Positions 13,330 through 24,090 of a stretch of 64,000 bases of DNA are shown here, in pieces; position 1 is the stretch's first letter; each line of letters starts with the position of its first letter. This stretch comes from Larimichthys crocea (Eukaryota > Chordata > Actinopteri > Sciaenidae), in the NCBI RefSeq assembly GCF_000972845.2, contig NC_040022.1, positions 1,585,511-1,649,510 on the forward strand, given 5' to 3'. The notes under the pieces were generated by a model, which searched no databases, was not told where the DNA came from, and saw nothing but the letters and a program-made list of their open reading frames with translations. Made by a program: the position numbers and the translations under genes.

Positions 13330-13670
13330 CTGTCCACTGAATGTGCTTAAGCCACGCCCACTCGGGGGGAAGAAGTTAAGCAGCAATTTTGAAGCGACTA
13401 AACCGTGTCAGATGAGTTCAGAAAATTTCATGACTAACTTTGAAACACTGAGCGAGATGAATTCATCTCTGTCTCTCTGCTTGGGGTGCAGGGGTGTGCT
13501 CAGGGTGGCCTCAGCGTGTCATCGAGCCACCCTTTAGGACCGCCCACAAAAATCCTGGACTGAAAACTGTTTTAACCTCTGACTCCACATTTCAGTAATA
13601 TATCGTTCAAAATCTTTTCACATTTTCAGCAACTATTTTCCAACATATTTAATGTAATTTAAAATAAATC
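13330..13670. repeat. Dispersed repeat, copy 2
   Basis: Matches the repeat at 5120-5350 over at least 170 bp. This copy is longer at its 5' side, where it contains GCTTAAGCCACGCCCACTC. No coding content. The stretch from 13670 to 14890 is AT-rich with a (TTA)n run near 14000 and no gene that I recognise. Confidence 0.65.
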
Positions 13671-14892
13671 TCAGAATTGCCTTTACACAGACTTTAAATG
13701 CACAGTAAGAGTAGTTTTTTGTTTGTTTATGTTAATGGGATGATTAAACTTACCAACAGCATTTGGTAAGTATCTATCTAGTCTTCACTCTCAAGCAGTT
13801 CAATGTAGATGGAAATCAGGCACTAAATAATTAAGTCAGTAAATGAGATGAGCAGTAAGAACTTGCAGTAGGTTGGTGTAGTAGTCAGTTTTACAAAAAT
13901 AATCCAAGTATTGGACATGACATAAAAATTTTGACCAGATGATGGTGCTATATGAAAAGGCAACAAGGCTTTTACAGTTCAGGCTGTGATTGTTGTTGTT
14001 ATTATTATTCTTATTATTATTATTATACTTTAACTTAATACATACAGTATGTAATCCACTATTAACTAAAACATTCAGATAAATAACGAGCGACAGAGGT
14101 CTGATCTTCAGGGAGCTCCATCAGCGTCTTTTGAATAATCTATCTGAAGACAAAATCACAGATATTATGCATCTGAAAAATCTTTTACTCATTTTTGTGA
14201 TTTCTTGAATCACTGTATGGTAAAATGGGGACAAAGCTTCACTGGCTGCTGAGTGCAGTAGTGAAACGTACAGTGCAGTGTTCACATTGTGATGTACCAA
14301 AAGAAAGAAATGTACAAAACTACAAACACTTGATAACATATGATATATAAATGTAGCAGTGCTGGTTACGGCCCTGTCCAAACTGCCTGTAACAAGTTTT
14401 ACATGTATACACATCACATCCTCTGAGCTACAAACTGCTGCTGCTGAATGAAACAAAGATACCCAGATATCAGTTTTTGTTGACACTGTCAGAGAGGTAT
14501 TCATTTAACTATTATGTTTATTATTGAGGTTGTAGTGGGTGTTATTGTATTATATTGAAAGGTGTTTCTCTCATGTATCTAGGGTGGCCAAAATATTAGG
14601 ACTGTAGATTAAAATTACATTACAAGTACATTTTATTTTAGACTTTTGTACTTTCACTTAAAGGTCCAGTTAATGTATTGATATAATACTTATAACTGTG
14701 TTTTTATTAGTGTATAATCACACATCTACAGAGGGAGCTGGTCCTCTTCTGTTAAACAAACACTGGCTCTATATGGAACCATTCACGTTTTTCACAATCT
14801 TAATGCTTGAACCAAGAGGGAGAGGTGAGGGGTTTTCAGTTGGTTTTAATCTGAAACTTCACCACTATATGCCACTAAAATCTACACAGATA

Positions 14893-15550
14893 TTTGCACA
14901 TATTTAATTTCTCTGCACACGTTTAATTTCTCTGCACATGTTTAATTTGGTGCACACGTTTAATTTCTCTGCACGCGTTTAATTTCTCTGCACATGTTTA
15001 ACTTCTTTGCATATGTTTAATTTCTTTGCACATGTTTAACTTCTTTGCACATGTTTAACTTCTTTGCATATGTTTAGTTTTTTTTGCACATGTTTAATTT
15101 CTTTGCACATGTTTAATTTCTATGCACATGTTTAATTTCTTTGCACATGTTTAATTTCTTTGCAAATGTTTAACTTCTTTGCACATGTTTAGTTTTTTTG
15201 CACATGTTTAGTTTCTTTGCACATGTTTAGTTTTTTTGCACATGTTTAATTTCTTTGCACATGTTTAATTTCTATGCACATGTTTAGTTTCTTTGCACAT
15301 GTTTAACTTCTTTGCACATGTTTATTTTTTTTGCACATGTTTAACTTCTTTGCACATGTTTAGTTTCTTCGCACATGTTTAATTTCTCTGCACATGTTTA
15401 GTTTCTTTGCACATGTTTAGTTTCTTTGCACATGTTTAACTTCTTTGCACATGTTTAGTTTCTTTGCACATGTTTATTTTCTTTGCACATGTTTAGTTTT
15501 TTTTGCACATGTTTAGTTTTTTTTGCACATGTTTAGTTTCTTTGCACATG
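14893..15550. repeat. 19-bp minisatellite, about 34 copies
   Basis: Tandem array with consensus CACATGTTTAATTTCTTTG (19 bp). Variation is mainly AATTTC, AACTTC, AGTTTC or AGTTTT after the TTT core. The left edge is more diverged (CACACGTTTAATTTCTCTG) and the centre more uniform. Every unit keeps the E-box-like CACATG. It ends about 1 kb before the spsb3 start codon. There are no spacers, so this is a satellite array and not CRISPR. Confidence 0.95.
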
Positions 15551-15779
15551 TAAATCTATCTATCTGATACATTTTCACACTTTGGATGCTTCCGAAACTT
15601 CCACTTGTGATGAAGTTTGTGACGTTACAGTACTTGGTCAGTGAGCCCTCTGTCCTGCAGCACTTGGTGTGAGGAGTGTGTGGTGTTGTGCAGCAGCCTG
15701 CCTGTTATTGTTTACGGTCACACTAATGTAAAGTAGGTCATGAAAAAAGGGGAAGCTCAGCTTAGCCTCTCCCTTTTCA

Positions 15780-16200
15780 GCTGTTCGTGTGTTCACCATC
15801 CGGCGATCGGTGTCCTCGAGGAGCAGACGGCCCCCCTGCAGGTGTTGTCAAGTGATTTTTTTTTTGTGTGTGTGTGTGTCTCGTGAACGCAGCTCGTGAA
15901 CATCACGCAGGTAACGTTAACGGATATCGTTTAATCCAGCTAGCGGAGCTAGCGGAGGCTAACTAGCCAGCTAGCTCTGACTTCAACATCGCTCCGAGTT
16001 TTTTTCCGCTTCAGACACATTTCCTCTCAACACGCTGCTAATAAACCACGAAGACACTTCAGTCCTGGTTGTGTACACGTGTACTGAGCCGGACACACAC
16101 GTACAACCAGCAGGCTGACGTGAATTGTGACCTTGTTATAGCCTGCTAACTGTTAGCTGTTAGCTGGACCAGCTGACAGGAAATCCTCATCTTAAAGGTG
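15780..16200 (+). promoter_or_regulatory. spsb3 promoter and 5' non-coding exon region
   Basis: CpG-richer stretch about 400-800 bp before the spsb3 start. It includes a (GT)n run near 15867 and a GCTAGC-rich block around 15940-15980. It probably holds the transcription start. This is inferred from position and composition; no TATA box is evident. Confidence 0.4.
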
Positions 16201-16564
16201 ATAATAACAATAATATCTTATATATCTGCGCTGGAAGTGGTTAGTACAAGTAGGTACGTGATGTGTGTGTTTAATAAGAGTCTATATGTGAGGTAATAAA
16301 GTGTCTCAGTGGGCTGGACAACATTTGTCATGAGTGTGGTGGAGAAAGCAAGGGTGTAGCAAATGTCCCCGTTGATATAAGACAGCAGGATGGTAACAAA
16401 TTATGTCACACGTCTTTATGGACGTGTGCGCTCAAAGGGAAGTCTCAAACATGTTGTCACGTTGTCTTCCAGCAGCTGGACTGATGCTGTTCGTCCAGCA
16501 TCTGGATTGAAGACTGATCTGACTTTGGCCCGGCTCTTCTACTGCTGACACTCGTGTTGCTGCC

Positions 16565-18931
16565 ATGTCCAGACGAAACAGGAACAGCCGTGCGTGGAGA
16601 TACGTATGGGGTGGGATACGGCGGGATGCCGATGCCCGGGCGCTTGTGTTGGCCTCGGAGAGTGAAGAATGGAGCTATGACCGCCTAGAGGTAAGCAGAC
16701 AAGTGCTGCTGGACCTAAAGCTCGCTCTGAGCTGATGCGTAAGTTTTTGTTGATGTCATGTGATGCCACTTGTTTACACTCCAGGCAGGAGAAAGGATGT
16801 GTCACCATGAGAAGTCTCAGCCTCTAATTTGCCTTTGGCTGCTGTAAACAGTGTGGGTTTGTTCGTGCTAATGTCTGAGGCTCGAGGGTGAAGTTTCGGT
16901 TTGTTTGCACGCTTTGTATTAGAGCTAATAATCTCTCCACAGGAAAGAGTGGAACATAACGGATCCTGCTATCATATCTTAGAGATGCAGACATTTTCCT
17001 ATCCAGTGCCCAATTTTGGCTTCGTAGCAGCCTAACATCAAAACCAGAGCTGTGCTGTTACGTAAGCGTAAGCTGGTAACACTTTTCTTGGATAGTCCGC
17101 CTACAGATTATAGTTTAGAGAGTATTTGTGACACTTCAGCAGCTTCGGTTTGGTTAGGTTTACGCACATAAACATTCGCAGACAAAGTAAAACAGATTCT
17201 TCAACTTGAACTATCCAAATAAAGTGTTTCTGATCGTTCTATCCACGTCGTTTCTTTCCAGTACAGTGATTCAGACTCCGAGGCAGACTTTTCAGCAGTG
17301 ATGGTCCCTCCGGTCCCCAGCGCAGTGCCTGTCACCGGAGAGTCCTACTGTGGTTGCGATTCCCAGGCTGAGACCAACTACAACCCTCGCCTGCGAGGCT
17401 TCCACCAAGTGAAAGACTGCCACTGTGGAGAGGACGACCAAGGTACAAGACAGCTGCTGCATTAGAAGGGTTAACTGATAAAGAAAGCGCCAGTTTTACG
17501 ATTCATTGAATGACTTCTGATGTTGCAGAGTTCGACTGGGTTTGGGATGCCAACAGCCGGTCGACGGCGACATTACTGAGCTGCGACAATCGCAAAGTGA
17601 ACTTCCACTCTGAATACAGCTGTGGTACAGCAGCTATCCGTGGCTCCAAGGAGCTGGCTGAAGGGCAGCACTTTTGGGAAATCAAGATGACGTCCCCCGT
17701 GTACGGAACAGACATGGTAAAACTCGACTCCTGATCTTATTATGCAAACTCAGAAAGTGTTTCGCCTAAAAAAATGTAAAAAAATCTTTAAATTGTTCTT
17801 TATTTCTGCACAGATGGTTGGCATCGGTACTTCTGATGTCAATCTAGACAAATACAGGCACACGTTCTGCAGCCTGTTGGGAAAAGATACAGACAGCTGG
17901 GGTCTTTCTTACACTGGTAAGACGATCACAACATGGCACGACGTAGCGGTAACATTATTGTGGAAGTTAGACATCAGTGTTTCTGTTCCTTTTTTCAGGC
18001 TTGTTGCATCATAAAGGAGACAAGATGAACTTCTCCTCCCGGTTTGGACAGGGGTCCATCATCGGAGTCCATCTGGACTTGTGGCACGGCACACTCACGT
18101 TCTTCAAGAATCGCAAGTGTATAGGTTAGTCACGATTGACCTCTGTGGTGGTAGTTTGATGATTTGTAAGGAACTTTACCAACTTTATCGCTGCTGATGT
18201 GATTAAGATTGTACTGTAATCTATAGCCCAACAGATACTGTGTTTTCAAAGCTGATACTGATATTTGGGAGTTTAAATAATGTCAGCTAATAGTATTTTT
18301 TAAACAAACAATATCGATACGTTTGTGTCATATGATGCTATAAACCTGATATATACTGAGATAGATATCACATTTTACGTACGTTAAAAATACAGCAGCC
18401 ACATATTCTCGGCACGGCGGTTGGTTGGGTTTGAAACATTGACTAGACGTAAATGACCTTGTATGGTATTTCTGTACTGTGATTTCTTGCTACATATCAG
18501 AGAACGGTATTTTAAGAGCACGTTCTCTTGTCGATACAGGTGTTGCTGCCACAGAGCTACAGAATAAGAGGTTTTATCCGATGGCGTGCTCCACAGCAGC
18601 GAAGAGCAGCATGAAGGTGATCAGATCCTGCTCCGCGCCCACCTCCCTGCTCTACCTTTGCTGTGCTCGCCTCCGCCAGCTGCTGCCGGACTGTATGGAC
18701 ACCTTGGACGTGTTGCCACTGCCACCGGGCCTTCGTCAGCTGCTCCACAACAAACTGGGTTGGGTGCTCAGTCTAAACGGTGGCGCCACAGAAGAAACCC
18801 CAGACGGGCCCGAGCGTCCCTCACGCTTGCCTGTACCTCCCTTGGCTGGACCGTCCTCCTCTGAGAGTGACTCGGAGGGTTGCACGTCTGACCCCGAAGC
18901 CTGTCAGAGGAAGAGATGCCGCTGGACATGA
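16565..18931 (+). CDS. spsb3: SPRY domain-containing SOCS box protein 3, 6 coding exons
   Basis: Coding exons are 16565-16690, 17262-17442, 17529-17716, 17814-17916, 17999-18124 and 18540-18931 (1116 nt, 371 aa; human about 355). Phases agree at all five GT-AG introns. An N-terminal Ser/Asp-rich region precedes a SPRY domain (about residues 104-265; [39 protein letters not shown]) and a SOCS box (about 276-316) with a BC-box [10 protein letters not shown] and the PLPPGL motif. The C-terminus CQRKRCRWT matches the human ending almost exactly. SPSB3 is a substrate receptor for a Cullin-5/Elongin B-C ubiquitin ligase; in mammals it is reported to target nuclear cGAS. The start fits the conserved [15 protein letters not shown] opening. 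mrps34 is the next gene downstream, as in human. Confidence 0.95.
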
Positions 18932-19610
18932 CTGGACGGCTCAAATCCTACCTCCTCTTAAACACTGGTAGACGATACTGTCCTACGGCGTCTAAGCTGG
19001 TGTTTCTTACCTGCCTCAAGCTTTCCTCAGCATCAATGTTGTTCAGTAGTGAAGAAAATAACCAGGATCGGAGTGGGTACATAGGTGGAAAACTGTGACA
19101 GCAGTATTCCTGCCTGCACGTCTTTTACTGTGATCTTCTCTCATGCCATTCAGACGTCTTCATGCTTCATGATCATACAACCGGTATCCAAACCAGCTTC
19201 CGTGATTCTGTAAGTGAAAAGACGTGGTGTTATTTTGTTAGCTAGCATAACTTGTTGCCATGTTGTTTATGGGGATTAGTGACATGATGCAGGGACGGAC
19301 TGTACAGTGCAACACTGAAGTCACCCGATGGCCAAATTTTGGTGGTCATCATGGTATAAAAGGGGGGGTTTCAAAAAAAGAGAGAGACTGTATATTTTCT
19401 GTGTCTTCATCTTGTATGCAAATAATGTATATTGTTCACGACCTAAAATGCAATCAGTGCATTATCAAAGTAATCTGTTACCTGTTTTATTAACATCTGC
19501 AATTTTCTGTTCGGTTGCCAAAGTGGGAATCAGTGCGACAGACAGGAAGTGACACACCATAGGTCATATTATCTGTTACTAAGCCACAGGTTACAGTAAA
19601 AACATTTTTC

Positions 19611-20106
19611 GGGTATATTCAGACAAGATCAGGTGCTGCGGGCGAAGTAACGCAGGGTTGTGTCTATTTGTGTTGAATGTAACTGCCGTGCAACAATCAG
19701 GAAATTACTTTTTATTTTGCCGATTCACTGGCTTTATCGATGCCGTGCTCCCTCACTCTCATTCGCTGTCTTTGTCACTCAACCACTGCTCTCTCAAACC
19801 GTTGGGACACAAACCAAATTAAACTTCTTTGTGTCTCTGTTTTGCAGCCTAAATTGCGAGTCAGACTCAGAACAGAACACAACAGGTAGAGAGTTTAGTC
19901 CATGAATCCACCTGGATAGTCTCAGTTTCAGAGACATTTCAGGCTGACCGTGGAGGTTTGATCGGTCTAACCGATTGGCAGCTGTTTTCTACAAATCCAG
20001 CGCCACTTCACTGCATTTTTTTGGCACCAAAAAATGCACTACCCCAACTCAAATTCATAAAAAAATGCATTTTTACTGCAGTGCCTGATCCTGTCTGAAC
20101 GCACCC
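19611..20106. mobile_element. Short terminal-inverted-repeat element (MITE-like)
   Basis: The left end GGGTATATTCAGACAAGATC and the reverse complement of the right end, GGGTGCGTTCAGACAGGATC, match over about 26 bp and continue as CAGG-x2-CTGC-x-G. The element is about 496 bp with no coding capacity, so it is a non-autonomous DNA transposon. I could not define a clean target duplication, so the superfamily is open. It lies in the probable spsb3 3' UTR. Confidence 0.6.
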
Positions 20107-21566
20107 TTAGAAGGATTAAAAATCCAGGAAATGTTAGAAGGAGGTTAAATAAACCTGAATGTACTTTGGAGCGGCTCATACGCGACATGATTCCTCATCA
20201 GATAATTCTTGTTTCTTGAGAAACTTGGGAAAAAAAAAAAAAAAAAGAGTCAAATATTTGTTACGTTTACTTCAACATCCATCTGTCACCAGCTTTTCAA
20301 AGTCTCCTGTTTATGAACTAAACTATGGATTTCTCGTTTTCTAAAATAATGTAAGCGGTATACGTCGTTATTTAGTGTAGATCTTTTAAATCGGATCACT
20401 CAGAAGAGACTGCCACACATTTTAAGTAACTTTTCATCGCTGTTACATCTCCATCGGTTTTTAGAACTTTTTACTCGCTTTGATTGACAAAATATGAGAT
20501 TATGAGCAGTTTTAATGTTTTTTGTACTTTATGCAAGGGTGTCTGTTGTTGTTTTTTTTCCCAAGGCTTTGTTCCATCACATCTTTTACTCCTCTTGACT
20601 CTTCAAGGTCGTACTCTACTCTGAATCTTTTTAGCATCAAACACTCAGCTCCTGTTGACTGAAAAGATGCCTGTAGAGTTATTCACAGCAGAAAGACTTC
20701 TCACAGTGCCCCTGCAGCGTAGCCGACCTCTCAGCTCTCTGTGTGTACATATAGTACTTTTTTAATGTGGCTAAAACACAGTTTACATGTTACACTACTC
20801 ATTCTGACTAAAGCTGCAGCCATATTCTGGCGTAAGTACATATTTTAGAATATATTGAACACATGTAAAGGCGAGTAGAGAGGTAGATCATGCTGCAGGA
20901 GTGATGTTTTGATGCTCTACAGACATTTTAAGGCCTACAGATGCTGAGTGGTGCAAGATCAATTTAAATGATCATGAATGACCTAGGAGCAGGGCATTAC
21001 CCCTGGGTTAGATATGTAAGTAATTTTTCTTTAGAGTATAAAAAGCATAACAATATATACGTATTAAAGTAGTGTTTGACCCAGGTTCTGCCTCACATTC
21101 TCTCCTCAAGGTCTTGATTTAAGTAGACGTACACAGAGACTTAAGGTACTATGCAATACAAGCATCTTATGTGATGATGGGTGTTTTAGGATGTTATGAT
21201 GGAGGCATATAGACACAAAGACAGCGATGAAGGTACCAGAGGACCATGCTCATTCGTCATGAGTAGTTCGACATGACACACTTAATTCTGTCCAGTTGTG
21301 TAATGATTTATCCGATTTATCCCAATAAATCTTGTTATGACGTTACCACCACAACATTAGTTGTAGTCCAGCAGATGAATTTTACGTCTTATTTCACAGT
21401 ATTTGTCTTCACGTTGATGCATCCAAGCACTTTTTCTTACTGTTATACTGTAAATATGAAACGATTCTAAATGTTTCTTCTATAACATGTCATATTAATA
21501 ATACTGTATGTGAAGGCCTTTACTCGCCTTTTTCTGTATAACTTATCAGCATGATTTTCAGCTGAA

Positions 21567-21572
21567 AATAAA
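21567..21572 (+). terminator. spsb3 distal polyadenylation signal
   Basis: AATAAA followed within 40 bases by GTTCTTGTGTGTT, a good downstream GU-rich element. Assignment to spsb3 is by position. Confidence 0.6.
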
Positions 21573-22129
21573 ATGAATGCTAAATATGCACAAAGGGTCG
21601 TTCTTGTGTGTTCATTCATTACAAACTGGTGCCAGAGAAGTTTCAGTTCCAGGATGTCAAATTCGTTCCTTCAGCTAAAATATTTTAAGTTTTGATTCAG
21701 TAATTACTCATTAGTCATTTCAGATCAAGAATTTAGTATTTAATAACTGGACACCTGTTATTTTACATATTAATGTACCACCTGTTTTCTACTGAGGGAC
21801 GCCAACAAGAATAAAGGGAACTGCTGGTTCTGGATGTGTAAAGCTGTCATTAAAAGCAAAAGGTGTTGACTGAAGAATTTAAAATATAAAACATGTTCTG
21901 GTTTATTTACACTTTTTTTGTTTAGTACATATTTCTATATGTGCTACTTTGTTCTGATGTATTCAGTGTCCATCTAAAATGAAGCAGGTAATAAAAATAA
22001 AGACTCAGTTATTCTGAAATCTGGATCAGTACAAGGGGCAACACTAACAATTTATTAAAGTAATTACTTAATATTAAACACAAAACACTTCTTTGGTTTA
22101 ATATCAAAGATATGTGTGCATACACTTTG

Positions 22130-22262
22130 CTCTTGTAGTACAAACATCAAACATGTATAGACATACGTACAGTTAAAAAAGTACTTGACGGGTAAATGTA
22201 GACATAAACATAACAGAACAAGAACAAAATTTCTGTACATATAAAAAGGTAAATATATATAT
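22130..22262. repeat. Dispersed repeat family R1, copy 1
   Basis: Shares a block with 27110-27230 and 49190-49330: ACAAACATCAAACATGTATA, then AAGTACAGTT-like sequence, GGTAAATGTAGACATAAAC and AAAAAGGTAAATA. Three copies in the window mark an interspersed repeat, probably the tail of a longer element, of unknown class. From 22263 to 22760 is further non-coding, probably repeat-derived, sequence. Confidence 0.6.
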
Positions 22263-22761
22263 GTATTGTCATGACCTGGCTCTGAGAGTCATGGCAAAAG
22301 GGAGTCCACACCATGTACATTTGTTTAAACCATTCTTTTTTAAATCCAATTAGACCAAATTAAACAATCATAAAGGATTTGAAGTTACGGAGTGTGTAGA
22401 AGCAGTGATATCAGTGGTGTAGGGTGCGCATGAGTGTGAAGTGTGAGTGTGCAAGTGTTGATAGTGTGAAACAAAAGCAAAGGACAACCTAAAGCATCAA
22501 ACTAAACTAAACCAAACCAAACCAACCCTGACTGGGGACAGAGGAGCCCAGAACAGGGCAAAGCCGGAGAGAGATCAGAGAAGAGAATGAGCATCTGGCT
22601 GCAGTGGCATAAATACTCTAATCCAAAGTAACATAATAAAAAAACACCTGCAAACAGAGAAACCACACCCAGGAGAGGAGGAGGAAGGGACACACTCAGG
22701 ATACCACATAGGGCATCACAGTATATATAAATATCTGTATGTCTAGACAAGGATTAAAAAA

Positions 22762-23815
22762 ACATTTATATAAACTACAAGGTGAAGTCGGAGAGGTGGG
22801 GTGTTGTGGAGCGGAGCAGGTGGTCATGAGCAGATTAAGAATAGGGCACAGTAAACTAAATAACATATTAGTATATATATTATTATATTAACATCCAACT
22901 GGTCGATGTAGATGTGGGGAGAGAGAGACAGTGGAGCATGTGATTGTTGATTGTCATGGATATGAAAGGGAGAGGGAAGAGATGATGGCAGGGTTGCAGA
23001 GGACAGGAGCAGTGGAGAATAGTTTTAAAAGTATAATAGAATGTGGGAAATGCAGAGAAGGGAGGAAAATCATAATGAGATATCTTGTTTTAAATGGGTT
23101 AATTAAAGGAATCCTCTTACCCGACCGATATATGTTAACTAATAAAGTGAGAGAAGTTTCATTTAAAATAATTCATAGATGTTATCCATCCAATGATCAT
23201 ACTGTTAGAAGATTAAAAAAAGATATTGATGTGAAATGCACTTTCTGTTCTGAACATATTGAAACAGTTACTTATTTATTTTGCCACTGCACCTTTGTCC
23301 GAAGTCTTTGGACTGATACCTGTAACTTTATTGCTAAAAATGTTGATAATGATTTTAAGTTGTTTTGGAGGGATGTACTGTTTGGGCTCTTTGACTTGAA
23401 CAAAAATAGAGTAAGATTAAACGAAACATTTATTATCAATCTCATCATACTGATGGCAAAATTTCATATTCATAAGTGTAAATTTACTCGAAGAAAACCA
23501 TCTTTTGTTGCCTTTCACGGTGAGCTCAGACAGTACATCGCTTCCATTAAGTTTTCTAATAACACAAAAGCTATAAAAACGCTTAATATATATGAACATT
23601 TAAATATATTTATGTAAACTCTTTCTCCCCCCTGGCGAATATACATGAATGTTTTTGTAATGTTTTGTATATGATCTGTGTTCCTTTGTTTGTGAAACAA
23701 AGTTCTAATAAAATAAAATTAAAATTAAAAGAATTGAAAAAAGGAAAAAGGCAGTAGTAAATAAGTAAAGTCCAGAAGAGGGCGGTATGTGCAACAATAA
23801 GGAGCCGACTGCCGG
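22762..23815 (+). mobile_element. I-clade-like LINE 3' fragment, interrupted
   Basis: 5'-truncated 3' end of a non-LTR retrotransposon. It is the same family as the - strand copy at 54728-55492: ACATTTATATAAACTACAAG, then VDC-x-YEREREEMMAGL and SIIECGKCREGRKII, then the 3' UTR stretch AGTCCAGAAGAGGGC and GCCGACTGCCG. The family is placed in an RNase H-bearing, I-like clade because the second copy includes an RNase H domain. A second LINE (23113-23722) is inserted in it. It ends about 275 bp before the mrps34 start codon. Confidence 0.75.
23113..23722 (+). mobile_element. Nested L1/Tx1-like LINE 3' end
   Basis: Encodes the C-terminal region of an L1-like ORF2: KVREVSFKIIHRCYPSNDH, then the zinc-knuckle motif C-x2-C-x7-H-x4-C (CTFCSEHIETVTYLFCHC), then the 3' UTR and an A-rich tail. 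The flanks AATTAAAGGAAT (23101-23112) and AATTAAAAGAAT (23723-23734) form a 12-bp target duplication with one mismatch. They split the older I-like LINE exactly where the intact second copy is continuous. A 228-codon frame (22931-23617) reads through both elements; it is a chance chimera and not a host gene. Confidence 0.75.
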
Positions 23816-23830
23816 ATGCGCACCGAGTGA

Positions 23831-23889
23831 GCGGAAGTTGTGCGCCTTGCTTGCGGAGGTCAGGTTGAATTCTCATCGGGGACATTGAG
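23831..23889 (+). promoter_or_regulatory. mrps34 promoter / first non-coding exon
   Basis: GCGGAAGT at 23831-23838 is a strong ETS/GABP-type motif, typical of nuclear genes for mitochondrial ribosomal proteins. A plausible first-exon donor follows (ATTGAG|GTATTT, exon end 23889). The acceptor CTCTTGCAG ends at 24070, 20 bases before the start codon. The promoter is immediately next to the LINE 3' end. Confidence 0.55.
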
Positions 23890-24090
23890 GTATTTTTAAT
23901 TTAGACATTTGCAGCATATAAACAGCTCATCGATAGCTCATCTACAGCTCATTCAAATGTTTGTAGCCTCTAGGTTGATGCATGTTCGTGCTCGGTCCAT
24001 GCTGACAGGTCAACACGCTTGAATATCTCAAACAGCTGCTTTAATTTCAGATATTTTTAACCTCTTGCAGGACAAACGCCGTGAGCAGCC

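Larger units (their letters stand above)
18932..21590 (+). other. spsb3 3' UTR (probable, long)
   Basis: No further coding exon is visible until the AATAAA at 21567-21572, so the 3' UTR may be about 2.6 kb. It contains a short inverted-repeat element (19611-20106) and an A-rich run near 20230. The distance to the signal makes alternative, earlier ends likely. Confidence 0.5.

Noticed and set aside
14121..14504. 127-codon minus-strand frame upstream of spsb3
   Set aside because: Low-information, Ser-rich translation with no family resemblance or gene structure; probably chance.
14893..15550. CRISPR-like repeat array
   Set aside because: Repeats are directly contiguous with no unique spacers, in a vertebrate genome; it is a minisatellite.
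22931..23617. 228-codon open frame that could be a novel host protein
   Set aside because: It joins the tails of two LINEs, one inserted in the other, with a target duplication at the junction; the uninterrupted LINE copy at 54728-55492 proves the nesting.
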